DNA from: Sphingobium yanoikuyae
GTDB lineage: Bacteria > Pseudomonadota > Alphaproteobacteria > Sphingomonadales > Sphingomonadaceae
NCBI RefSeq assembly: GCF_034424525.1
Contig: NZ_CP139979.1
Location: 3,125,001 to 3,189,000 of the forward strand
Direction of reading: 5' to 3'
DNA: 64,000 bases
Positions 14,283-23,571 of the stretch are shown here, one piece after another. The notes beneath the pieces are model-generated. The model did not search any database. It saw only the letters and a program-made list of their open reading frames with translations, and had not been told where the DNA came from. Within the stretch, counting starts at the first letter, position 1; every line of letters starts with the position of its first letter. The position numbers and the translations under genes were made by a program.

Positions 14283-17171
14283 ATGCTGTTTTCCGCGCGC
14301 GCGGGCGCGTTCCTGCTGGCCTTGGCCGGCCCCGCGCTGCTGCCTGCTGCCGCCGCCCCGCCGCCCGCCTTCCGCACCGACGATCCGCGCTATGCCCGGC
14401 TCTACGCGCTGGAGGACAAGGCCGACGCGCTGTTCGAGAGCGATGATTATGCCCTGTCCATGTCGCAGAAGACGCGCGATGCCTGGACAGCGCTCGAAAC
14501 GGCGGCATCCCACAACAAGGTGCAGGGCCAGGCCCATCCGCTGGCGGGGGTCGCGCTCATCAACCTGTCGTCGATGGACCAGATCGACGGCCGCAATCCC
14601 GACGCGCTCGCTCATGCGGACCGCAGCCTTGCCCTGCTGGCCCCCTTCCGCGACGCCTATCCGATCTACTGGATGCAGGGCCTGTCGATCAAAGGCTATG
14701 TCCAGGTCACGCTGAACCAGATCGGCGCCGGGGGCGAGACGCTGGCCGAAGCGAGCCGCTATATCGACGGCTATTTCGCCCGCACCGATCCCAAGGCGCT
14801 GGATGAATCGGCGATGATGCTGAAATCCAACATCGCCTTCGCCCATGCCCAGGCGCTGTCCCGCCTCGGCCGCAACAGCGAGGCGGTCGAGGCGCAGCGC
14901 CGCAGCATGGAGGCGCGGGTCGCCGCCAGCGGCCAGAACAGCGCGGACGCGGTCGGCGCCTATTATATGTATGCGCAGATGCTCTCGCGCGCGGATCGCG
15001 ATGCCGAGGCGGAAATCTATGCCCGTCTGGCGGTGGATACCGCAACCGACCATGTCGATCGCAAGCACCCCAATTATGCCCGCGCGCTCGAAGCGCTCGG
15101 CCTGCTGCTCTCGCGCACCGGGCGGCGCAGCGAAAGCCTCGCCTATCTGGAGCGATCGATCGCGATCAAGCGCGAGACCAGCGGCACGAAGAGCCTGGCC
15201 TTTGACTTCGCGCTGCAGAATCTCGGCAATCTGCTGCTGCCGCTGGAACGCTATGACGAGGCGGAACCGCTGTTCCTGGAGGCCGAGCGCGGCTTTCGTG
15301 ACATCGAAGGTGACACCAGTCCGCAGTCCGCACGCGCGCTGGCCTTTGCCGGCGTCGCCGCCTTTGCCCAGGGACGCAGGGATGAAGCGATCGGCCGGCT
15401 GCAGACTGCATTGGCCCGCGGCCGCACCGGCAGCGCCGAGGATCGCGACATGGGGCAGCGCGTCTATCCCTTTCTGATCCCGGCGCTGATCCAGGCCGGC
15501 CGGATGGACGAAGCGCGCGCCGCCGCCGCCGATTTCGACCGGGAGACCCGCCAGCTCGACAATCTTCCCGGCTTCGCCATCGCCAATGCCGGCATGCTGT
15601 CCGCCTGGGCCAATGGCGGCGACAGCGTCGATGCGGCCTGCCGGCTGATCGCGCTGCTGCGCACCAGCCTCAGCCTGCAGGAGGACGGCGCCCTGACCGA
15701 GGATCAGCGCGCCGCGCTGGACAGCGTGCTGGCGATCGCGACACAGGCGCGCGACGCCGGGCTGGGGATGGACGCGATGGCCCTGCTTGCCGGATCAGGC
15801 ATCGTCCAGGCCAATCATCTGGTCGCGCAGCGGATGGTGGACGACCCCGCACTGGGCAACCGGGTCCGCGCGCTGCAGGACCGGACCCGCGCGCTACAGT
15901 CCGCCGACAGCCTGTTGCTGCAGGCGCTCGCCCGCGACGAAGGCGTCGCCGCCGCACGCGCCAGCCGCGCCGCGCTGGCCAAGCAGGTCGATGCCGACCG
16001 CACCGCCATCGCCCATGACTTCCCCCGATGGCTGGAGGCGCGCGGCGGCGCCCTGCCCGACCTGGCATCGCTGCAAGCCAATCTGGCGGCGGACGAGGCG
16101 CTGCTGGCGGTGACGCCGGCCTTTGACGGCGTATATATTCTGGCCGTCAGCCGCGAACGGACCACCATCATCCGGGCGCAGGAGACGCGCGCCGATCTGG
16201 TCGGCCGGATCGCGCGACTGCGCGCATCGCTGAGCGCCACCGGCTTCGACCAGGAGGGCGCCCATATCCTCTACACCCAGATCTTCACGCCCGATGTCCA
16301 GGCCGCGCTGGGCAAGGCGCAGCGCCTGCGGGTCGTGCCGACCGGCGCTTTCGCCGCCCTGCCCTTTGCCATGCTGCCGCAAAGGCCGGTGCAGCATATC
16401 GACCGCAACACGCCCTGGCTGATCCGGCGCTATGCGCTGCGGATCGACAGCGGCTTCCGCCCGGTCGTGGCGCAAAAGCTGGCGGCGCAGGATGACCGGA
16501 TGCTGGGCATCGGCGCGCCCCTGCCCTTTTCGCAGGAGACGCAGGCCATCGCCCTCAAGCAGCGTGGCGGCGGCGCGGCCACGCTGGCGCAATTGCCGCC
16601 CCTGCCCGGATCGGCCGAGGAATTGCGATCGGTCGCGCGCTATTTCGGCCCCGATCATGCCCGGCTGCTGATCGGCGCGAACGCCAGCGAGGCGATCCTA
16701 CGCACCAGCGACCTGCGCCCCTATTCGGTCATGCTGTTCGCCACCCATGGGCTGGTCGGCGGCCAGATGGAGGGACTGGACGAACCGGCCCTGCTGCTGT
16801 CGCCCCCCGATACGGATTCCGGCAATGACGGGATACTGACGGCATCGGAAGTGACGCAGATGCGGATCGGCGCCGACTGGGTGATCCTGTCCGCCTGCAA
16901 CACCGCCGCCGGCAGCAGCGCCCAGGCGCCGACCTATTCCGGCCTGGCCCAGGCGTTTCGTTATGCTGGTGCCGGCGCCCTGCTGGTGTCGCACTGGCCG
17001 GTGCGGGACGATGCCGGCACCTTCATCACGGTCGAGACGGTCAAGGCCAACCGGCGCGGCGCCTATCGTGGGGTGGCGCTGCAACGGGCGATGCTGAAGC
17101 TGATCCGGTCCGGCAAGCCGGACGCGGTGCAGCCCTATGTCTGGGCGCCCTTCATCCTCGTGGGGCAATAG
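14283..17171 (+). CDS. secreted TPR-CHAT domain protein
   Basis: About 962 aa. It has a signal peptide (MLFSARAGAFLLALAGPALL), then a long all-helical region of TPR-like repeats (for example SRLGRNSEAVEAQRRSMEAR, ARALEALGLLLSRTGRRSES, FALQNLGNLLLPLERYDEAE), and a C-terminal CHAT protease domain at about residues 620-962. The catalytic pair is visible as His in LFATHGLVGG and Cys in ILSACNTAAGS. CHAT is a caspase-like peptidase fold. A signal peptide implies periplasmic action, unlike the cytoplasmic CHAT proteases of type III-E CRISPR or other defence systems. Target unknown. Its end overlaps the convergent dehydrogenase gene by 20 bases. Confidence 0.88.
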   Translation: MLFSARAGAFLLALAGPALLPAAAAPPPAFRTDDPRYARLYALEDKADALFESDDYALSMSQKTRDAWTALETAASHNKVQGQAHPLAGVALINLSSMDQIDGRNPDALAHADRSLALLAPFRDAYPIYWMQGLSIKGYVQVTLNQIGAGGETLAEASRYIDGYFARTDPKALDESAMMLKSNIAFAHAQALSRLGRNSEAVEAQRRSMEARVAASGQNSADAVGAYYMYAQMLSRADRDAEAEIYARLAVDTATDHVDRKHPNYARALEALGLLLSRTGRRSESLAYLERSIAIKRETSGTKSLAFDFALQNLGNLLLPLERYDEAEPLFLEAERGFRDIEGDTSPQSARALAFAGVAAFAQGRRDEAIGRLQTALARGRTGSAEDRDMGQRVYPFLIPALIQAGRMDEARAAAADFDRETRQLDNLPGFAIANAGMLSAWANGGDSVDAACRLIALLRTSLSLQEDGALTEDQRAALDSVLAIATQARDAGLGMDAMALLAGSGIVQANHLVAQRMVDDPALGNRVRALQDRTRALQSADSLLLQALARDEGVAAARASRAALAKQVDADRTAIAHDFPRWLEARGGALPDLASLQANLAADEALLAVTPAFDGVYILAVSRERTTIIRAQETRADLVGRIARLRASLSATGFDQEGAHILYTQIFTPDVQAALGKAQRLRVVPTGAFAALPFAMLPQRPVQHIDRNTPWLIRRYALRIDSGFRPVVAQKLAAQDDRMLGIGAPLPFSQETQAIALKQRGGGAATLAQLPPLPGSAEELRSVARYFGPDHARLLIGANASEAILRTSDLRPYSVMLFATHGLVGGQMEGLDEPALLLSPPDTDSGNDGILTASEVTQMRIGADWVILSACNTAAGSSAQAPTYSGLAQAFRYAGAGALLVSHWPVRDDAGTFITVETVKANRRGAYRGVALQRAMLKLIRSGKPDAVQPYVWAPFILVGQ

Positions 17172-18165
17172 CCGCTTGCGGATCGACCCGGTTGGCGAGC
17201 GGACGACCGGCGGCGAAATCGCTGATATTGGCCATCGTCGTCTCGGCGATGCTGGCCAGTGCCTCTTCGGTCAGGAATGCCTGATGCCCGGTGACCAGCA
17301 CATTGGGGAAGGTCAGCAGCCGCTGGAACAGATCATCCTCGATGATCTCGTTGGACAGATCCTCGAAGAACAGGTCCGCCTCCTGCTCATAGACGTCGAG
17401 CGCGACACCGCCGATCTTGCGCGACTTGAGCCCCGCCACCAGCGCCTGCGTATCGATCAGCGCGCCGCGGCTGGTGTTGACGATCACCAGTCCATCGCGC
17501 GCCCGGCCGATCGCGTCGGCATTGATGATATGGCGCGTATCCGGGGTCAGCGGGCAATGGAGCGAGACGATGTCGACCTGTTCCAGCAGGTCGCGCGGCG
17601 ACACGTAGCGCACGCCCATCGCCAGCAGTTCGGGATCTTCCGCCACATCGCTCGCCAGCACCTCGCAGCCAAAGCCCAGCTTCAGCGTGCGGGCGACCAG
17701 CGCGCCGATCCGCCCGGTGCCGATCACGCCCGCCACCCGGCCGTGGAGGTTGCGGCCGATCAGCCCGTCGAGCGCGAAATTATTTTCCCGCACCCGCGCC
17801 CAGGCGCGATGGATGCGCCGGTCGAGCGCCATCAGCAACGCGACGGTGAATTCCGCAACCGCATGGGGCGAATAGGCCGGCACCCGCACCACCGTCAGCC
17901 CCAGATCCGCCGCCGCGACCAGGTCGACATTATTATAGCCGGCACAGCGCAGCGCGATCAGCCGCGTGCCACCGGCCGCCAGCTTGGCCAGCACGGCTGC
18001 GTCCAGCCGGTCGTTGACGAACACGCAAACCGCCTCGAACCCTTCGCCCAGGCTCGCGGTATCCGCGTCCAGCCTGGGTTCCAGGAAATGCAGTTCATGT
18101 CCCTGATTGGCGGCCGACAGGAAATGCCGGTCATAGCCCTTGGTGCCGAAGATCGCGATGCGCAT
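17152..18165 (-). CDS. D-2-hydroxyacid dehydrogenase, D-lactate dehydrogenase-like
   Basis: A 337-aa NAD-dependent enzyme of the D-isomer-specific 2-hydroxyacid dehydrogenase family. Visible are ALRCAGYNNVDL (substrate-binding), the NAD motif GRVAGVIGTGRIGALVAR, the catalytic Arg in NTSRGALIDT, Glu in DVYEQEADLFFED and His in TGHQAFLTEEA. The TGHQAFLT and YEQEADLFFED segments match fermentative D-lactate dehydrogenase (LdhA) better than phosphoglycerate dehydrogenase. It probably reduces pyruvate to D-lactate in the cytoplasm. It stands alone and converges on the CHAT gene. Confidence 0.88.
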   Translation of the reverse strand: MRIAIFGTKGYDRHFLSAANQGHELHFLEPRLDADTASLGEGFEAVCVFVNDRLDAAVLAKLAAGGTRLIALRCAGYNNVDLVAAADLGLTVVRVPAYSPHAVAEFTVALLMALDRRIHRAWARVRENNFALDGLIGRNLHGRVAGVIGTGRIGALVARTLKLGFGCEVLASDVAEDPELLAMGVRYVSPRDLLEQVDIVSLHCPLTPDTRHIINADAIGRARDGLVIVNTSRGALIDTQALVAGLKSRKIGGVALDVYEQEADLFFEDLSNEIIEDDLFQRLLTFPNVLVTGHQAFLTEEALASIAETTMANISDFAAGRPLANRVDPQAAIAPRG

Positions 18166-18318
18166 GGCAGCATAGTGCCTGCCCGACCGCCATCGTCAAG
18201 CCGCGGCCTATACTGAGCCAGTCCGTTTCACATGTCGGCCAGTCCGGTTGGACAGGCTATCCCAAAGACGGCACTTTGCGTCGCATCCTCAACGATCCGA
18301 TATGAGTGCCCCGCCCCC

Positions 18319-18684
18319 ATGTTTGCGCTTCTGCTGGCGATCGCCGCCGCGTCATCGAGCAAGGTTCCGCCGCCACCGCCCGCATCGGACGAAGGCGGCA
18401 TCTACATGTTCGAGACCGGCACCAGCCTGCTCGCCAAATGCCGCAACAAGGCGCCGGAATATAAGCTCGCTTGCACCGCATATATCGCCGGGGCGACCGA
18501 CGGCATCCGCAAGGAGATGTTCCTGGGCCGCGCCCGCACCGTCTGCTGGCCCAAGCGGATGGCGGCCGAGGATGTGAAAAACACCGTCGTCGCCTATCTG
18601 GAGCGCTACCCCGATCAGCGTGGTGCTGCGGCGTCGGCGCTGGTCAGCATCGCCCTCAACGATCGCTATCCCTGCCAGAAATAA
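18319..18684 (+). CDS. Rap1a/Tai-like immunity-family protein (orphan)
   Basis: About 121 aa from ATG 18319. A hydrophobic N-terminus (MFALLLAIAAASSS) suggests export. The mature part has the Rap1a/Tai layout: GTSLLAKC, then CTAYIAGATDGI, a central Cys in RTVCWPKRM, AYLERYPDQRGAAASALVSIAL and terminal DRYPCQK. Four cysteines could form two disulfides in the periplasm. Characterised members neutralise type VI amidase effectors, but no effector or secretion gene is in this window, and many family members in alphaproteobacteria are orphan. Upstream extension to 18232 is open but lacks a signal-like start. Confidence 0.72.
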   Translation: MFALLLAIAAASSSKVPPPPPASDEGGIYMFETGTSLLAKCRNKAPEYKLACTAYIAGATDGIRKEMFLGRARTVCWPKRMAAEDVKNTVVAYLERYPDQRGAAASALVSIALNDRYPCQK

Positions 18685-18690
18685 AGCCGC

Positions 18691-18707
18691 TCGATCAGTC
18701 TGATCGA
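18691..18707. repeat. short perfect palindrome
   Basis: TCGATCAG-T-CTGATCGA, an 8-1-8 inverted repeat seven bases after the Rap1a-like gene. There is no T-run, so it is not a standard terminator. It may be an operator for the DAHP synthase gene 105 bases downstream, or chance. Confidence 0.4.
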
Positions 18708-18811
18708 TAGTATCCTTGCGCAAAGAGGCGCTGCAACCGCTATAAACTTGCCCTGCCGGGCGGTTGCGCGTAGATGCGGCCCCTATTTTTTTGACGTGAA
18801 GGAGACTCGAC

Positions 18812-20182
18812 GTGGCGGCGAAGTGGACGCCGGAAAGCTGGCGGGAGCATAAGGGCATCCAGATGCCCTTTTATCGGGACCAGGAGGCGCTTGCCTCGGT
18901 AGAGGCCCAGCTTGGCCAGTTTCCGCCCCTCGTCTTTGCGGGCGAGGCACGGAATCTGAAGGCCGATCTTGGCCGCGTCGCGAACGGCGAAGCCTTCCTG
19001 CTGCAGGGCGGCGACTGCGCCGAAAGCTTTGCCGAGTTCCATCCGAACAATATCCGCGACACGTTCCGCGTGCTGCTGCAGATGGCGGTCGTCCTGACCT
19101 TCGCCTCGAAGCTGCCGGTGGTGAAGGTCGGCCGCATGGCGGGCCAGTTCGCAAAGCCCCGCTCGGCCGATACCGAGACGATCGGCGGCGTGGAACTGCC
19201 CAGCTATCGCGGCGACAATGTCAACGACATCGCCTTCACGCCCGAAGCGCGCGAGCCCGATCCGCAGCGGATGATCCGCGCCTATAACCAGTCGGCGGCG
19301 ACGCTGAACCTGGTGCGCGCCTTCTCGACCGGCGGCTATGCCAGCCTCGACCGGGTGCATGGCTGGATGCTCGATTTCATGGGCCGCAGCCCCTGGGCCG
19401 CGAAGTTCGAGGCGATGGCCGATCAGATCGGCCAGGCGCTCGACTTCATGCGCGCCTGTGGTCTGGACGCGGACAGCGTGCCGCAACTTGGCGGCACCAG
19501 CTTCTACACCAGCCATGAGGCACTGCTGCTGCCGTTCGAACAGGCGCTGACCCGTCAGGACAGCCTGACCGGCGACTGGTATGACACTTCGGCGCACATG
19601 CTGTGGATCGGCGACCGCACCCGCTTCGAAGGGTCGTCGCATGTCGAATATCTGCGTGGCATCGGCAACCCGATCGGCATGAAGTGCGGCCCGACGCTGG
19701 AGCCCGACGAATTGCTGCGCCTGCTCGACCTGTTGAACCCGAAGCGGGAAGCCGGGCGTATCACGCTCATCACCCGCTATGGCCATGACAAGATCGAGGC
19801 CGGCCTGCCCAAGCTGGTGCGCGCGGTGAAGCGCGAGGGCCATTCGGTGGTCTGGTCCTGCGACCCGATGCACGGCAATGTCATCAAGGCGGCCAATGGC
19901 TACAAGACGCGGCCGTTCGACCGCATCCTGGCCGAAGTGCGCGGCTTCTTTGCCGTGCATCGCGCCGAAGGGACGTTTGGCGGCGGCATCCATGCCGAAA
20001 TGACCGGCCAGAATGTCACTGAATGCACCGGCGGTGCGATCGCGATCACCGACGAAGGTCTGGCCGATCGCTATCACACCCATTGCGACCCCCGCCTCAA
20101 CGCGGCCCAGAGCCTGGAACTGGCTTTCCTGCTGGCAGAAATGCTGAACGAGGAACTGAAGGAACGCCGCGCCGCGGCCTGA
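18812..20182 (+). CDS. 3-deoxy-7-phosphoheptulonate synthase, class II
   Basis: Condenses phosphoenolpyruvate and erythrose 4-phosphate, the first step of the shikimate pathway. The 456-aa length and the motifs [46 protein letters not shown] and HYDPRLN-like [14 protein letters not shown] identify the plant-type (class II) enzyme, unrelated in sequence to E. coli AroFGH. GTG start at 18812 is supported by AAGGAG 13 bases upstream. The gene is monocistronic. No leader peptide or attenuator is evident. Confidence 0.95.
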   Translation: MAAKWTPESWREHKGIQMPFYRDQEALASVEAQLGQFPPLVFAGEARNLKADLGRVANGEAFLLQGGDCAESFAEFHPNNIRDTFRVLLQMAVVLTFASKLPVVKVGRMAGQFAKPRSADTETIGGVELPSYRGDNVNDIAFTPEAREPDPQRMIRAYNQSAATLNLVRAFSTGGYASLDRVHGWMLDFMGRSPWAAKFEAMADQIGQALDFMRACGLDADSVPQLGGTSFYTSHEALLLPFEQALTRQDSLTGDWYDTSAHMLWIGDRTRFEGSSHVEYLRGIGNPIGMKCGPTLEPDELLRLLDLLNPKREAGRITLITRYGHDKIEAGLPKLVRAVKREGHSVVWSCDPMHGNVIKAANGYKTRPFDRILAEVRGFFAVHRAEGTFGGGIHAEMTGQNVTECTGGAIAITDEGLADRYHTHCDPRLNAAQSLELAFLLAEMLNEELKERRAAA

Positions 20183-20184
20183 CG

Positions 20185-20226
20185 AAAAAAGGAACCGGCC
20201 CCTCCGAACCGCAAGGAGGGGCCGGT
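20185..20226 (-). terminator. terminator of the P450 gene
   Basis: Perfect 12-bp stem ACCGGCCCCTCC / GGAGGGGCCGGT with a 9-nt loop. The A-run at 20185-20190 becomes U6 on the minus strand, so it serves the P450 transcript. It may also slow transcription from the convergent DAHP synthase gene. Confidence 0.85.
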
Positions 20227-20248
20227 CCAGCCGGCTTCTGCCCCCTGT

Positions 20249-21577
20249 TCAGCCGGGATCCGCGATCGGGTCGAATTCCAGATGCAGGTGCCGCAGCGCC
20301 CGCAATATATAGGTGGGCTCATAGTCAAAGCGCAGCGCATCACCCGCCCCATGATGGGCCGGGGACAGGCGGATATTGCCCATCCGCGCCAATAGCCGTT
20401 CGATGCTGACCGCCACCTCGCGCCGGGCCAGCGGCGCGCCGATGCAGGTATGGGCGCCCCGGCCGAACGCCAGATGCTCCTTGGCACGCGGCCGATCCAT
20501 GTCGAACTGCGCCGGATTGTCGAAGCGGCGCGGATCGCGATTGGCGGCCATGTGCGACATCAGGATCGTCGTCCCCGCCTTGATCTCGACCCCGCCCAGT
20601 TCCGTCGTCCGCGTGCAGATGCGCCCGCCACTCTTCACCGACCCGTCATAGCGCAGCACTTCCTCCAGGAAATTGGGGATGCGCTTGGGGTCGGCGCGCA
20701 ACTGCGCCTGGATATCCGGCCGGATCGCAATGATGCGGAAGGCGTTGGCCAGCAGCCGGTTGGTCGTGTCCTGCCCCGCGCCGAACAGGAAGGCCGCCAT
20801 CGCCGTCAGATCGACCAGGGTCGGGCTCGTCCCATCCGGGAACTTCGCCAGCGCCAGCGTCGTCAATATGTCCTTCTTCTCCGTGTCCGCGCCCAGCAGC
20901 CGGCGCACCGGCAGCACCGCCGGATGGTTCAGGAAGCGGCGCCAGGCGATGTAGCGGAACATATGCTTGCCAAGGCCGACCAGCGGATTGTGCTTCAGAT
21001 CTTCGGGCGATCCGTCGATCTGGGCCGGCACCGCCCCTTCCAGCAGGACGCGGAAGGCCGCGCGCCCCTTGGCCGGGATGCCCAGCAGATCGGCGATCAC
21101 CAGCGTCGCATAGGGGCCGCCATATTGGCGCACCAGATCGACCTTACCGTCGGCGGCAAACTCGTCGATCAGGCTGTCGGCGGTCGCATAGAGGGATGGC
21201 TCCAGCGCCTTCAACCGGCTGGGAGTGAACAGGCTGCCGATCACCGACCGCAGCTTGGCATGGCGGGTGCCGCTTTCCGTCACGATCTGGTCGGCGAAGG
21301 CGATCTTGGGCCGGGCGGCCTCCAGTTCCGCCGCGATGTCGTCGCCCTGCGGCGTGAAGGGCAAGTCCGTCATCGGCCCGGTCACGGCGTTGATGCTGGA
21401 AAAATGCTCGGTGTCGAGCATCACCTGCACCGTTTCCTCATAGCCCGTCACCGCCACCACATTGCGATGGGGCAGCCGCGTCACCGGCCCCTGGGCGCGC
21501 AGAAAGTCGAAATAGGCATGGGGATCATCAACCAGATCCACATCCTTGTAGAAGTCCGCCGTGGCGTAATCGCGCAT
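20249..21577 (-). CDS. cytochrome P450
   Basis: A 442-aa soluble bacterial-type P450. Visible are the I-helix oxygen-activation motif FGAGQDTTNR, the ExxR of the K-helix (EEVLRYDG), and the heme-thiolate loop FGRGAHTCIGAPLARREV with the ligand Cys. Class I bacterial P450s need a ferredoxin and a reductase, and neither is adjacent, so redox partners must be elsewhere. Substrate unknown. ATG 21577 is chosen over GTG 21586. An AT-rich inverted repeat lies just upstream and may be its operator. Confidence 0.93.
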   Translation of the reverse strand: MRDYATADFYKDVDLVDDPHAYFDFLRAQGPVTRLPHRNVVAVTGYEETVQVMLDTEHFSSINAVTGPMTDLPFTPQGDDIAAELEAARPKIAFADQIVTESGTRHAKLRSVIGSLFTPSRLKALEPSLYATADSLIDEFAADGKVDLVRQYGGPYATLVIADLLGIPAKGRAAFRVLLEGAVPAQIDGSPEDLKHNPLVGLGKHMFRYIAWRRFLNHPAVLPVRRLLGADTEKKDILTTLALAKFPDGTSPTLVDLTAMAAFLFGAGQDTTNRLLANAFRIIAIRPDIQAQLRADPKRIPNFLEEVLRYDGSVKSGGRICTRTTELGGVEIKAGTTILMSHMAANRDPRRFDNPAQFDMDRPRAKEHLAFGRGAHTCIGAPLARREVAVSIERLLARMGNIRLSPAHHGAGDALRFDYEPTYILRALRHLHLEFDPIADPG

Positions 21578-21592
21578 GATCCTCACCCATTT

Positions 21593-21616
21593 ATGATATA
21601 CATTGGATCATATCAT
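21593..21616. promoter_or_regulatory. AT-rich inverted repeat upstream of P450 gene
   Basis: ATGATAT, ten bases, ATATCAT: a perfect 7-10-7 dyad sixteen bases upstream of the P450 start and about 100 bases upstream of the divergent acyltransferase gene. Its AT-richness stands out in this G+C-rich sequence. Size and spacing fit a TetR-type operator; no regulator gene is adjacent. Confidence 0.5.
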
Positions 21617-21716
21617 CCGCCATGCCGCTGTCAACGACGGCAAAATGGTAAAGCAAATCGCAGGGCTTTCGCGCTAGGACAGCGCCATGCATGGGTCGGC
21701 ACCACAGGAAAGCAGC

Positions 21717-23570
21717 ATGATCGGGGCGGGTCGCTATCGCCGCGACATTGACGGGCTGCGCGCCATCGCCATCCTGCCGGTGCTGCTCTTCCATGCCCAT
21801 GTGCCCGGCTTTTCCGGCGGCTATGTCGGCGTCGACATCTTCTTCGTGATCTCCGGCTTCCTCATCACCGGCATCATCGCGCGCGAGGTGGATGAACAGC
21901 GCTTCTCGCTCGTCCATTTCTATGAACGCCGCTTCCGCCGGATCATGCCGGCACTCAGCCTGATGATCCTGGCCGTGCTGGCGGCGGCCTGCTGGCTCTA
22001 TCTGCCCGGCGATATAGAAGGCGTGCCGAAATCCGCGCTCGCCGCCACGCTGTTCGCCTCCAACCTCTGGTTCTTCACCGACACCGGCTATTTTGCCGGC
22101 GGCGCCGACGTAAAGCCCCTACTCCACACTTGGTCGCTGGCGGTGGAAGAGCAATATTATCTCGGCTTCCCGATCCTGCTGATGCTGGTCGCGCGCTTTG
22201 CCGCCCGCTGGCGCAGCCTGATCGTCGGCGTGATCGCCGCGATTTCGCTGGCACTGGCGATCGCGCTCCAGCGCGACACCAGCGGCTTCACCTTCTACCT
22301 GCTGCCGACCCGCGCCTGGGAATTATTTGCGGGCGCCTTGCTGGCGCTCGGCGCCATACCCGCCCCGCGCCCGCGCTGGCTGCGGGAGGCGCTCGCGTGG
22401 AGCGGCCTTCTATCTGTCGCCTTCGCTGTCATCTTCTATACGCGCGAGACCGTTTTCCCCGGCATCACCGCCCTGCCCCCGGTGCTGGGCGCGGCGCTGC
22501 TGCTGCACAGCGCGCCGGGCACCAGCGTCGGGCGCCTGCTCAGCCTGCCCCCGTTCGTCGGCGTGGGCCTCATCTCCTACTCCCTCTATCTGTGGCACTG
22601 GCCGCTGATCGTCTTCACCGAATATGCGACCGATGCGGCCCTGACCGGCTGGACGGCAATCGCCGTCGTGGCCGCCTCCTTCATCGCCGCCATCCTCTCC
22701 TGGCGCTTCGTCGAGCGTCCCTTCCGCGATGCCCGCCGCATCCCCGCCCGGCGCATCTTCCAGTTTACCGGCGGCGCCATGGCGCTGCTGTGCCTCCTGT
22801 CGCTGGCACTGCTGGCGATGGGCGGCTGGCCGCAGCGCTTTGCGCCGCAGGTGCTGCAACTCGCCGCCGGCCGCACCGACATCAGCCCCGCGCGCAAGGC
22901 CTGCCACGACACGTTCGCCCGCGGTGCCCAGCCCTGCATTCTCGGTGCCAAGGTCCGCCCCGACGCCCTGCTCTGGGGCGACAGCCATGGCGTGGAAATG
23001 GCCTATGCCCTATCGCTCGGGGCCAGGGCAGAAGGCCGCGCCCTGATCGAGCGCACCACCTCCAGTTGCCCGCCGGTGCTGGGCTATGACGCGCCCAAGG
23101 ATGCCCGCTGCGCTCGCGCCAACCAGGCCGCCTTAACCGCCATCCGCGCCGATCCGGCCATTCGCCGCATCTATCTCGCCGCCTTCTGGGCCAATGGTGA
23201 ATTTGACGATCCCGCCTTCGTCGCGAAACTCGACGCCACCATCCATGCGCTGCGCGCCGAAGGACGGCAGGTCATCCTGATCGGACCGGTGCCGCCCCAG
23301 CCCTTTGACGTGCCACGCCATCTGGCCCATCTCGCCCGCGCCGGCGATCTTGCGCAGGCGCAGGGCGTGGACCGCGCCACGATCGAGGCCCGCACCCGCA
23401 ATCTGCGCGCACTCTTTGCCCGCTGGCAGGCACGGGGCGTGACGCTGATCGATCCGATGGCGCGGCTATGCGATGCCCGCCGCTGCGCCATCATCCATGA
23501 CGGCAAGCCGCTCTATTTCGATTCCCATCATCTGAGCCTTGCCGGCGCGCGGTTGGTGATCGGCGAATAG
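21717..23570 (+). CDS. acyltransferase 3 / SGNH-domain protein (OafA/OatA type)
   Basis: About 617 aa. The N-terminal 370 residues are a ten-helix acyltransferase-3 domain starting YRRDIDGLRAIAILPVLLFH and GGYVGVDIFFVISGFLIT, with LYLWHWPLIVF and SWRFVERPFRDAR later. The C-terminal domain is SGNH-hydrolase-like: WGDSHGVEMAYAL has the Ser block and DSHHLSLAGARLV the Asp-x-x-His block. Such fused proteins O-acetylate lipopolysaccharide O-antigen, exopolysaccharide or peptidoglycan. Start ATG 21717 is preferred because AGGAAAG lies at the right distance; ATG 21687 is in frame. Confidence 0.92.
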   Translation: MIGAGRYRRDIDGLRAIAILPVLLFHAHVPGFSGGYVGVDIFFVISGFLITGIIAREVDEQRFSLVHFYERRFRRIMPALSLMILAVLAAACWLYLPGDIEGVPKSALAATLFASNLWFFTDTGYFAGGADVKPLLHTWSLAVEEQYYLGFPILLMLVARFAARWRSLIVGVIAAISLALAIALQRDTSGFTFYLLPTRAWELFAGALLALGAIPAPRPRWLREALAWSGLLSVAFAVIFYTRETVFPGITALPPVLGAALLLHSAPGTSVGRLLSLPPFVGVGLISYSLYLWHWPLIVFTEYATDAALTGWTAIAVVAASFIAAILSWRFVERPFRDARRIPARRIFQFTGGAMALLCLLSLALLAMGGWPQRFAPQVLQLAAGRTDISPARKACHDTFARGAQPCILGAKVRPDALLWGDSHGVEMAYALSLGARAEGRALIERTTSSCPPVLGYDAPKDARCARANQAALTAIRADPAIRRIYLAAFWANGEFDDPAFVAKLDATIHALRAEGRQVILIGPVPPQPFDVPRHLAHLARAGDLAQAQGVDRATIEARTRNLRALFARWQARGVTLIDPMARLCDARRCAIIHDGKPLYFDSHHLSLAGARLVIGE

Positions 23571-23571
23571 G

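Noticed and set aside
12546..15068. An 840-codon antisense frame over cysS and the CHAT gene
   Set aside because: No family motif; His/Arg/Gly-rich composition is that of a shadow frame, whereas the plus-strand genes are certain.
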